From NCBI GenBank assembly GCA_937888665.1, contig CALBET010000228.1, positions 1-11,518 of the forward strand: 11,518 bases of DNA, given 5' to 3'. The stretch is from an uncultured Acidobacteriota bacterium (GTDB lineage Bacteria > Acidobacteriota > Vicinamibacteria > Vicinamibacterales > UBA8438). Within the stretch, counting starts at the first letter, position 1, and every line of letters starts with the position of its first letter. Shown here in pieces: positions 5,548 to 11,518 of the stretch. The notes below the pieces were generated by a model. That model worked only from the letters and a program-made list of their open reading frames with translations, had not been told where the DNA came from and made no database searches. The position numbers were made by a program, and so were the translations under genes.

Positions 5548-6417
5548 TCAGTGCACGGTCAGCACGGCGACCGGAGATTGGCGGACGACGCGTTCAGAGA
5601 CGCTCCCCAGCATGACGTGCTCCAGCCCCGTGAGGCCTCGAGTCCCCATGACGATGAGCTCGGCGTCGGTCTCAGCTCGCGCCTCCAGAATCTGGTGAAA
5701 CGGGTCTCCGATTCGCACATCTCGCGCCGCGTTTCGTTCGCCCAGCCAGCGGGTCAGATGTTCTTCAACCAAGACAGTCATGGGCGGCGCGATCGGGGCC
5801 GGGGCGAACCCGCCGGGATAGAACGCAGGGTAGATGGGAGCGTGTACGACATGCACCACGTGCAGCACACCGTCGTCTGCCAGCAGCGCGAAGGCCGCGT
5901 CGAGCGCGCGCCGGGAGTGGTCGGAGAAATCTATGGGGACGAGGATGCGCGCATACGACCGGTCGGCGGCGACCAGCGGGGCGTCGACGTTGAGGGACAG
6001 CACATTGACCGGCACCGTGCGAAGCAGTTTCTCCGCGACGCTCCCGAGCACGAAGTGCTGAAACCCGCGGCGGCCGTGGGTGCCGATGACCACCAGGTCT
6101 GGTCCATATTTCTCGACGGCGTTCACGATGGCGGTGGTGGGTGGCACGTGCTGTGACGTCGCGTAGGACACGTTCACACCGCTGGCGCGGAGCGTGTCCA
6201 CTTTCGACGCCAGGGTCGTGTCCGCCTCCAGTTCCAGTTGTTCGAGATGGTCTCGCACTGCGTCCGTCAGATGTGGGGGCGGTTCCCAGTATGGCTCGAT
6301 CACATGGAACAGCTGGAGCTGTGCGCCGTGTCGTCTGGCCAGGGCGATGGCCTGCGCCTCCGCGTGATTTGCGGTCTCCGAGAAATCGGTCGGGACCAGG
6401 ATTCGGTGCACGCGCAT
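5548..6417 (-). CDS. Tandem universal stress protein (two UspA domains)
   Basis: The product is 289 residues from the ATG at 6417; a GTG 3 nt earlier is in frame, but AAGGAGG lies 6 nt before the ATG and only 3 nt before the GTG. Two UspA domains are in tandem. Domain 1 (about 1-145) starts RILVPTDFS, with the adenine-contacting Asp, and has the nucleotide loop GTHG-x9-GS. Domain 2 (about 156-289) starts RILVPIDFS and has GTRG-x9-GS. Both domains keep the G-2x-G-9x-G(S/T) ATP-binding pattern, so both may bind ATP. Family members are cytoplasmic stress-survival proteins with poorly defined partners. The start codon overlaps the upstream phosphatidyltransferase stop by one base (TGATG), so translation is coupled. 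A proline-rich insert (YPGGFAPAPIAPP) sits in domain 2. Confidence 0.93.
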   Translation of the reverse strand: MRVHRILVPTDFSETANHAEAQAIALARRHGAQLQLFHVIEPYWEPPPHLTDAVRDHLEQLELEADTTLASKVDTLRASGVNVSYATSQHVPPTTAIVNAVEKYGPDLVVIGTHGRRGFQHFVLGSVAEKLLRTVPVNVLSLNVDAPLVAADRSYARILVPIDFSDHSRRALDAAFALLADDGVLHVVHVVHAPIYPAFYPGGFAPAPIAPPMTVLVEEHLTRWLGERNAARDVRIGDPFHQILEARAETDAELIVMGTRGLTGLEHVMLGSVSERVVRQSPVAVLTVH

Positions 6418-7064
6418 CACAAACCTCCTTCAGGAAAACCGTCAGCCACTGGCCGCACCATGCGCGCGGCCGCGACCGATGGGACGTCGCTGCGGTATTC
6501 GGGAAGGAGCCGCGTGATCATCATCGACTGGACGCTGGCCAGCGTCGCCCCGACCAGCGCCACGCGCAGCGGCCAGAGCGACCACCCCCCGAGAAACAAG
6601 ACGCCGCCTACCAGCATGACGCCCCAGGACATCTTGGCGGTCCGTGTGTGGTGATTCGGCCAACGCCCGAACTTCCTCAGGCTCACCGCCCCCGCGATCA
6701 GATAGACCGCGATCGGAGCCGCGATCCACGGCCACTCGGCCCGCAGTCGCTCTGGGTCGAGGAGGACGGCCGCGAGAAAGAGCGCCCCATACATGGCGCT
6801 GTCGGCTAGCGAATCGAGCCGGGGGCCGATCTGTGAACGCTGGTCGAGCAGGATCGCGAGCTTGCCGTCGATCCAATCGCTCGCCGTCATCGCCAGAAAG
6901 AGCGCCACCACCGCGGCGCGCCGATCGCTGGCCGCCAGCGCCACGAGCACGGGGGCGGCGAGGATGCGACACACGCAGATGACGTTCGGGATGGTCAGAC
7001 GGCGGGCGAGGACCCGGTGTGGCTGCAGGGCTGGTGCCTGCGCGTGAGGCGCGTCGGTCGTCAC
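6417..7064 (-). CDS. CDP-alcohol phosphatidyltransferase (PgsA/Pss-like membrane enzyme)
   Basis: The product is 215 residues, read from a GTG at 7064 whose GTGA overlaps the CdsA stop by 4 nt. RRLTIPNVICVCRILAAP is the usual first amphipathic/TM segment, and several more hydrophobic segments follow, so it is an inner-membrane enzyme. The family motif D-x2-D-G-x2-A-R-x8-G-x3-D-x3-D is present as Asp63, Asp66, Gly67, Ala70, then Ile71 where Arg is expected, Gly80, Asp84 and Asp88. All four metal-binding aspartates are kept. Enzymes of this family transfer a phosphatidyl group from CDP-diacylglycerol to an alcohol (glycerol-3-phosphate, serine, inositol phosphate and others); the acceptor cannot be read here. 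Direct coupling to a CDP-diacylglycerol synthase gene fits this role. The Arg-to-Ile change could mean altered substrate handling or loss of activity. Confidence 0.88.
   Translation of the reverse strand: MTTDAPHAQAPALQPHRVLARRLTIPNVICVCRILAAPVLVALAASDRRAAVVALFLAMTASDWIDGKLAILLDQRSQIGPRLDSLADSAMYGALFLAAVLLDPERLRAEWPWIAAPIAVYLIAGAVSLRKFGRWPNHHTRTAKMSWGVMLVGGVLFLGGWSLWPLRVALVGATLASVQSMMITRLLPEYRSDVPSVAAARMVRPVADGFPEGGL
6424..6430 (-). promoter_or_regulatory. Strong ribosome binding site for the universal stress protein, inside the upstream gene
   Basis: AAGGAGG on the minus strand, 6 nt before the ATG at 6417 and within the last codons of the phosphatidyltransferase gene. It is the strongest Shine-Dalgarno in this operon and suggests high translation of the stress protein. 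Confidence 0.75.
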
Positions 7065-8044
7065 GACGTCGGCACCACGATGAGCCAGTAGAAGACGGGC
7101 GCGGTCAGGGTCAGGCTGTCGATGCGATCGAGTACGCCTCCCATGCCTGGCAACGCGCCGCTACTATCTTTGACGCCGGCGTCGCGCTTGATGGCGGACA
7201 TATTCAGGTCTCCCAGAAATCCGGCCAGCGCGATGACGAGACCGGCCAGGAGCGGCCAGGCCAGGGGCGCCAGCCAGGCGAGGACCGTCCACGCGGGCGC
7301 CGCGCGCGTGGTCAACGGTGTCAGGAACGGCGCCAGCACCAGGCTCGCCACAACGGTTGCGAGCACCCCGCCGAGCAGACCCTCTCGGGTCTTGTTCGGC
7401 GAGACCTTCGGGGTGAGGTGGTGGGCACCGATTCGGCGCCCGACCAGCGCCTGGGAGATGTCGTTGAGTTCTGTCAGCACCACCAGAAAGATGAACCAAC
7501 CCGCCGGACCCCCGAGCGCATTGTCGGCGGCGGGCCCGGCGACGATCTCGGCGGCGTGGCCGAGTCCGCCGATCAGCACAACCGCGCCAAAGACCAGTGC
7601 CCCGATCGACCGAACGTAGCCCCGGGTGACGCCGTGGACGACGTCGGAGGTGGCGACCACCAGCACGGCGAGCAGCGGCAGTAGCGCCAGCGCCGTGCGG
7701 CCCCATCCCAGATAGATCGCCAGAAAGACTAGCGGAATTGCGCCTCGCAGCAGATTCGACGCGAACCGGTCTGCCTCATCTCTCGCTTCGAGCGATCGGT
7801 ACTCGGAAAAGCCGACCCAGGTCGCGACGCCGAGCAGCAGGCAGACGCCGAGCGTTCCGGCCAGAACGGCCGCCGCCAGCAGTATGGCCAGGAACCACCA
7901 TGTCCGGAGACTCGCGCGGCGCGATCTGGCCTTGTCCGTCCTGTCCGAGCGAAGCGACACCAGCCGGATGATCGATCCGACGACCAACGCGGCGAACACC
8001 GCCGCGAGCACGGCCATGGCGTTCGGCGTGACCGAGTCGTCCAT
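7061..8044 (-). CDS. cdsA: CdsA-like phosphatidate cytidylyltransferase (CDP-diacylglycerol synthase)
   Basis: The product is 327 residues from the ATG at 8044; GAGGT sits upstream at good distance from this ATG, whereas the in-frame GTG at 8047 would be too close to it. The enzyme makes CDP-diacylglycerol from CTP and phosphatidic acid in the inner membrane. Many hydrophobic segments are visible, then TPKVSPNKTREGLLGG and the C-terminal family signature near residues 283-309: SAIKRDAGVKD, then GALPGMGGVLDRIDS. The classic signature has His in the HGG position; here it is Met (GMGG), a variant also known in bacterial CdsA-like proteins. It is a little longer than E. coli CdsA (285 aa). It overlaps the VTT gene upstream by 1 nt and the phosphatidyltransferase downstream by 4 nt, and its product would be the direct donor substrate for the latter. 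Confidence 0.92.
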   Translation of the reverse strand: MDDSVTPNAMAVLAAVFAALVVGSIIRLVSLRSDRTDKARSRRASLRTWWFLAILLAAAVLAGTLGVCLLLGVATWVGFSEYRSLEARDEADRFASNLLRGAIPLVFLAIYLGWGRTALALLPLLAVLVVATSDVVHGVTRGYVRSIGALVFGAVVLIGGLGHAAEIVAGPAADNALGGPAGWFIFLVVLTELNDISQALVGRRIGAHHLTPKVSPNKTREGLLGGVLATVVASLVLAPFLTPLTTRAAPAWTVLAWLAPLAWPLLAGLVIALAGFLGDLNMSAIKRDAGVKDSSGALPGMGGVLDRIDSLTLTAPVFYWLIVVPTS

Positions 8045-8793
8045 CACGACCTCACCTCACTGACGTCAGGCGGTGACGATCCCGCGGCGTGGCCCCGTTC
8101 GTCAACGTCGCCCGTGCCGGCGCCGACCCCAAGCGTTCGGACGGTCCATCGAATCAGCCAGGGGATGACCCCCATCGCCGCCAGCGCCGCGATCAGCGCG
8201 GGGCTGACCAGGCTCGACGCGCCCTGATCGCGGAGTTCGTTGAGGGAGGGCAAGCCGGCGCCCACTCCGACGAAGACCATCGTGCTCGGCACCAGCCCCA
8301 CCAGGGTCGTCCACGCGAAGGTTCCGAGTTGGAGCTGACTCGCGCCTGACGCATAGTTCACCAAGGTGAACGGTACGTGGAGCATCCGTGCCGTCAGGAG
8401 GTAGAAGACCCCGTCGCGTTGCACGGCCCGGTCGAATCGTTCGAGGCGTAGCCTGAAGCGGTCACGCAGCGCGTCCGCCAGCAGGTAGCGGGCGACCGAG
8501 AACCCGAACACGCCGGCAATCGTCAATGCGACCGTGACCATCACCAGCGCCGGCCAGAAGCCGAAGAACCAGCCGACCACTACGGACTTGCCGGAGGTGC
8601 CGGGGAACAGCGAGACGACGACATAGGCGCCGAACCCGAGGGCGAACGCGCGCCACGGGTCCGTCTCGATGAAGCCCCGCAGCTGCCGCTCGCTCTCGAT
8701 GAGTCGGTCGAGTGTCAGATAGGACTGCATCCCGTACCAGGCGGACAGGCCGATGACGACTAGCACCGCGACCACCAACGGCCTTCGGCTCAT
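8044..8793 (-). CDS. TVP38/TMEM64-type (VTT domain) membrane protein
   Basis: The product is 249 residues with an N-terminal membrane anchor (about 5-22) and a VTT/SNARE-associated core. The visible family features are FPGTSGKSVVVGWFFGF, with the PGT/S-G-K re-entrant loop pattern, then AGVFGFSVARYLL, and later ARMLHVPFTLVNYASGAS, matching the R-x-x-P-x-x-x-x-NY-x-x-G motif of TVP38 proteins. Hydrophobic segments follow near 160-180 and 193-213, with a hydrophilic C-tail. VTT/DedA relatives are linked to lipid scrambling or flipping (TMEM41B, VMP1, bacterial DedA); transport activity here is inference. The gene starts the operon, divergent from the metallophosphoesterase. Its stop overlaps the cdsA start (TGATG), tying it to phospholipid synthesis. 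Confidence 0.88.
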   Translation of the reverse strand: MSRRPLVVAVLVVIGLSAWYGMQSYLTLDRLIESERQLRGFIETDPWRAFALGFGAYVVVSLFPGTSGKSVVVGWFFGFWPALVMVTVALTIAGVFGFSVARYLLADALRDRFRLRLERFDRAVQRDGVFYLLTARMLHVPFTLVNYASGASQLQLGTFAWTTLVGLVPSTMVFVGVGAGLPSLNELRDQGASSLVSPALIAALAAMGVIPWLIRWTVRTLGVGAGTGDVDERGHAAGSSPPDVSEVRS

Positions 8794-8873
8794 GACCTGT
8801 GCCCGGGCTGGCGGACCTGGACCGATCCCTCGCTGTTCAACCGGCCCTCCATGGCGATACCGTAGACGGTGAG
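8794..8873. promoter_or_regulatory. Divergent intergenic region between lipid operon and metallophosphoesterase
   Basis: These 80 nt separate two divergently starting genes and must hold the promoter of each unless one is leaderless. I found only weak -35/-10 matches on either strand and no convincing operator palindrome. Confidence 0.5.
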
Positions 8874-9734
8874 ATGCTCACTTTGCTTCAGGTGTCCGAT
8901 CTTCACTTTGGGCCGCCCTACTTGCCGCGCGTGGGCGACGCGCTGCTGCGGATCGCGCCGTCCCTGCGGGCGGACGCCGTCATCGTCAGCGGCGACGTGA
9001 CCCAGCGTGCGACGCCGGAACAGTTTCGAGACGCCCGCTCATTCATCGACCAGCTCCCGCGCCTGCCGCGACTCGCCATCCCCGGTAATCACGACGTGCC
9101 ACTCTTTCGCGTGTGGGAACGCCTCTCCGATCCCCTGGGCGAATACCGGCGCCACATCGGCCCCGACTGCGACCAGGTGCTGGAACTGGACGGCGCGGTC
9201 ATCGTCGCGCTCAACACGACGGCGCCGCACCGGACGATTGCCCGCGGCCAGGTCACCGGTCAGCAGATTGAGTTCACGCGCCACGCCCTGGCCAAGGCCC
9301 CGCTCGGCGCCGCTCGGGTGCTGGTGGCTCACCACCACTTCGTCGGAGCCCCAGACCAGCTGAGGGATCGCAACATGCTCGGCGGTCGACGCGCGATGAA
9401 GGCGTTCATCGAGATGGGCGTCGACGTCATCCTCGGTGGCCACTTGCATCGCGCTTTCATCGGCAACTCCCTCGATTTTTTCTTCGACGGCCCCCGCGAT
9501 CGCGGGATCATCCTGGTCCAGTCCGGCACGTCGACCTCCCGGAAGGGCCGAGGACGCGAACGCGAGCGTAATTCGTTCAATCTCGTGGAAATCCACGACA
9601 CCTGGCTCCAGATCACCCACTATCTGTATTACGAGCGGAACGACGCCTTCGGTCCGATGAGTCGGCATCGGTTTCCTCGAACGAGCCACCAACTCAAGGA
9701 CCACAGGCTTCAGCCAGTGCCTCCGGCGCCGTGA
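8874..9734 (+). CDS. Calcineurin-like metallophosphoesterase
   Basis: The product is 286 residues from the ATG at 8874, chosen because the family fold begins directly with MLTLLQVSDLHFG; an in-frame ATG at 8799 would add 25 unrelated residues and leave only 5 nt between divergent genes. The two-metal site motifs appear in order: D-x-H (Asp9, His11), SGD (Asp41), GNHD (72-74), AHHHF and GGHLH. Enzymes with this order hydrolyse phosphomonoesters or diesters (CpdA-type cyclic nucleotide phosphodiesterases, LpxH-like and glycerophosphodiester enzymes). The substrate here is unknown; its place beside a phospholipid operon makes a lipid-related phosphoester an attractive but unproven idea. There is no signal peptide, so it is cytoplasmic. 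The C-terminal tail (from about residue 260) is basic, looks non-conserved and contains a short DNA palindrome. The ATPase gene follows in the same direction. Confidence 0.92.
   Translation: MLTLLQVSDLHFGPPYLPRVGDALLRIAPSLRADAVIVSGDVTQRATPEQFRDARSFIDQLPRLPRLAIPGNHDVPLFRVWERLSDPLGEYRRHIGPDCDQVLELDGAVIVALNTTAPHRTIARGQVTGQQIEFTRHALAKAPLGAARVLVAHHHFVGAPDQLRDRNMLGGRRAMKAFIEMGVDVILGGHLHRAFIGNSLDFFFDGPRDRGIILVQSGTSTSRKGRGRERERNSFNLVEIHDTWLQITHYLYYERNDAFGPMSRHRFPRTSHQLKDHRLQPVPPAP
9702..9719. repeat. Short palindrome in the tail of the metallophosphoesterase gene
   Basis: CACAGGCT and AGCCAGTG form 8-nt arms around TC, with a single A-A mismatch. It encodes part of the HRLQPV segment just before the stop. 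It may be a degenerate REP-like sequence or chance. Confidence 0.4.
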
Positions 9735-9749
9735 GCATCGGGGTCATCG

Positions 9750-9772
9750 CGAGCGGTGAGTGTGACCGCTCG
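9750..9772 (+). promoter_or_regulatory. RNA hairpin over the candidate start codons of the ATPase gene
   Basis: CGAGCGGT (9750-9757) pairs perfectly with ACCGCTCG (9765-9772) around the 7-nt loop GAGTGTG. It lies 15 nt after the metallophosphoesterase stop. The GTG at 9762 is at the loop edge and the GTG at 9756 is partly in the stem. It has no T-run after it, so attenuation of translation is more likely than termination. Confidence 0.45.
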
Positions 9773-11518
9773 TCCCCGCGAGACGTCTTCGCCGCAACGT
9801 CAAGAAGAGAACGCAAGAACCTTGCCACCACCTCTCGTTCCGTCCTCCTCAGGCGACTGGCATACGGGGTCGGTCGACGCCGTCTTCGCGCGCGTTGAAT
9901 CGGGGCCCGCGGGGCTGACCAGCAAGGAGGCCGCCCGGCGTCTTGGTCGGCACGGACCGAATGTTCTGCAGGCCACACGTCGCGTGACCCGGTGGGCGAT
10001 TCTCGCCGAACAGTTCAAGAACCTCCTCATCGTCATCCTGCTGGTGGCGACCGGCGTGTCGGCGCTGTCGGGCCGCGCGCTCGAAGCGACGGCGATCGCG
10101 GTCATCGTGGTGCTCGCCGTGGTGCTGGGGTTCGTTCAGGAGTACCGGGCCGAGCGTGCCATCGAGGCGTTGCGGCGGATGGCGGCGCCAACGACCACCG
10201 TCGCGCGAGACGGTGACGAGGTCGTGGTTGCGGCGCGCGAACTCGTTCCGGGTGACGTGGTCCGGCTGCAGGCGGGCGATCGCGTCCCGGCCGACGTCCG
10301 GATCGTCGAGGCGGTCAACCTTCAGGTCGACGAGAGCGCGTTGACCGGTGAATCGGTCCCGGTGGAGAAGCAGACGGCCGCGCTCGACGACCAGAACCTG
10401 GCGCCCGCGGACCGGACCAACATGGCCTACGCCGGAACGGTCGTCACCTACGGGCGGGGCCGCGCGGTGGTCGTGGCCACCGGCATGGCCACCGAGTTTG
10501 GCCAGATCGCGACACTGCTCCAGGCGGTCGAGACCAGCCGGACGCCGCTGCAGGTCAGCCTGGATCGCGTGGGGCGCACGCTGGTGAGGGCCGCGCTCGG
10601 CATGGTGGCGGTCATCGTCGGTCTCGGCATGCTGCGCGGCCAGCCCCTGCTGGAGATGGTGATGTTCGGCATCGCGCTGGCCGTGGCCGTGGTGCCGGAG
10701 GCGCTGCCCGCTGTCGTCACGATTTCGCTCGCCATCGGCGTGCAGCGGATGGCCAGACGCCAGGCGCTGGTCCGCCGTCTCGCCGCGGTGGAAACCTTGG
10801 GCAGCACGCGGGTCATCTGCGCCGACAAGACCGGCACGTTGACTCGGGACGAGATGACCGTGCGAGCCCTGTTCGTGGGCGGCGAGATGCTCAGCGTCAC
10901 CGGCGCTGGATACGACCCACACGGGCAGTTCGTGCGGAACGGCGAGACGGTCAGCCCGGGCGAGGTCGCGCTGCGGTTGCTCCAGGGTGGGGCGCTCGCC
11001 TCCGACGCGCGAATCGCGCGAGACGAGACCGAGGACCAGTGGCGCGTCCAGGGGGATCCGACCGAAGGGGCGCTGGTGGTCGCCGCGGCGAAGGCCGGAC
11101 TTGACCAAGGGGACCTCGTTGCGCAGTTCCCCCGTGTCGATGAAATCCCGTTCACGTCTGAAACCAAACGGATGACCACGCTGCACACGACCCCCGACGG
11201 GGTGGTCGCCTACTCGAAGGGCGCGCCGGAGGTCATCCTCGAGAGCTGCACGCGCGTGCTGGAGGCAGGTGGCGAGGTGCCGCTCGACTCCCAGCGCCTG
11301 CACGCGATTCTAGCCGCGGCGACCGACATGGCGGGGCGTGCGCTCAGAGTGCTGGCGGTAGCCACGAAACGGACCGGTGGCCGCGAGTCGGCCGAGCAGG
11401 AGATGACCATGCTCGGGCTGGTCGGCATGCTCGATCCTCCTCGGCCGGAAGCCACACGCGCCATTCAGCGATGCCGCGACGCGGGTATCAGCGTGGTCAT
11501 GATCACCGGCGACCATCC
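9762..11518 (+). CDS. P2-type cation-transporting ATPase (Ca2+-ATPase-like), 3' end outside window
   Basis: About 585 residues are visible; M5-M10 are missing. The product is an inner-membrane pump that couples ATP hydrolysis to cation export or import. Motifs in order (numbering from the GTG at 9762): N-terminal cation-ATPase segment (SVDAVFARVES...AARRLGRHGPNVL), M1-M2 hydrophobic pair with FVQEYRAERAIEAL, TGES at 195-198 (actuator), PEALP from 312 in M4, DKTGTLT with phosphorylated Asp355, GDPTEGALVVAA, KGAPE with nucleotide-binding Lys486, and MITGDH at the edge. PE(A/G)LPAVVT in M4 places it in the P2A/P2-like group; the ion cannot be fixed without M5-M6. The start is uncertain: GTG 9762, GTG 9756 and TTG 9822 are all in frame, and none has a good Shine-Dalgarno. 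It follows the metallophosphoesterase by 27 nt, so the two are probably co-transcribed. Confidence 0.9.
   Translation, partial: MTARPRETSSPQRQEENARTLPPPLVPSSSGDWHTGSVDAVFARVESGPAGLTSKEAARRLGRHGPNVLQATRRVTRWAILAEQFKNLLIVILLVATGVSALSGRALEATAIAVIVVLAVVLGFVQEYRAERAIEALRRMAAPTTTVARDGDEVVVAARELVPGDVVRLQAGDRVPADVRIVEAVNLQVDESALTGESVPVEKQTAALDDQNLAPADRTNMAYAGTVVTYGRGRAVVVATGMATEFGQIATLLQAVETSRTPLQVSLDRVGRTLVRAALGMVAVIVGLGMLRGQPLLEMVMFGIALAVAVVPEALPAVVTISLAIGVQRMARRQALVRRLAAVETLGSTRVICADKTGTLTRDEMTVRALFVGGEMLSVTGAGYDPHGQFVRNGETVSPGEVALRLLQGGALASDARIARDETEDQWRVQGDPTEGALVVAAAKAGLDQGDLVAQFPRVDEIPFTSETKRMTTLHTTPDGVVAYSKGAPEVILESCTRVLEAGGEVPLDSQRLHAILAAATDMAGRALRVLAVATKRTGGRESAEQEMTMLGLVGMLDPPRPEATRAIQRCRDAGISVVMITGDH

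Noticed and set aside
4744..6156. Plus-strand open frame (470 codons) antisense to glutamate dehydrogenase and the stress protein
   Set aside because: It spans two well-supported genes on the other strand and shows no motif.
8799..8874. Metallophosphoesterase start at 8799
   Set aside because: It would leave 5 nt between two divergent genes and add 25 residues with no family match before the conserved first strand.
9849..11303. Minus-strand open frame (484 codons) antisense to the cation ATPase
   Set aside because: It is His/Arg/Asp-rich with no domain, and the plus strand carries the complete P-type ATPase motif series.

Overview
The window reads as about 11.5 kb of chromosome from a high-GC, Gram-negative-type bacterium. 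An outer-membrane porin-like protein with a C-terminal Phe, Sec signal peptides and the mix of environmental gene families support a diderm. The overall flavour (YVTN-type propeller, tandem Usp, VTT/CdsA/CDP-alcohol genes, Glu dehydrogenase) would suit a soil lineage such as Acidobacteriota, but that placement is inference only. No rRNA, tRNA, CRISPR array or complete insertion sequence is visible. No stretch of 300 bases lacks a gene.

Left part (1-3162, all minus strand): a three-gene envelope operon transcribed right to left. It encodes an OprB-like porin with an N-terminal coiled-coil region, a secreted seven-bladed beta-propeller, and a small exported protein cut by the window edge. Gaps are 40 and 25 nt. 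Upstream of the porin lies a perfect 6 x 9-bp tandem repeat (3202-3255).

Middle (3326-4070, minus): a vapBC-type toxin-antitoxin pair with a palindromic operator-like site over its probable -10 box. The toxin gene is interrupted near its 3' end by a 58-bp near-perfect palindrome flanked by CTAG on both sides. Removing the element and one CTAG restores an uninterrupted PIN-domain C-terminus ending at 3326, so this is a recognisable insertion of a MITE-like or REP-like element. It is the most notable observation in the window.

Right-centre (4120-8793, minus): a tightly packed run of VTT/TVP38 membrane protein, CdsA-like CDP-diacylglycerol synthase, CDP-alcohol phosphatidyltransferase and tandem universal stress protein. 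These overlap by 1-4 nt and are very likely translationally coupled. A Glu/Leu/Phe/Val-type glutamate dehydrogenase follows 66 nt downstream. The first three genes look like a phospholipid head-group and membrane-lipid module. The phosphatidyltransferase has Ile where its signature motif normally has Arg.

Right end (8874-11518, plus): divergent from the lipid operon are a calcineurin-like metallophosphoesterase and a P2-type cation-transporting ATPase that runs off the window. An 8-bp hairpin sits over the candidate start codons of the ATPase. All calls come from reading translated sequence and motifs by eye; no database search was run.
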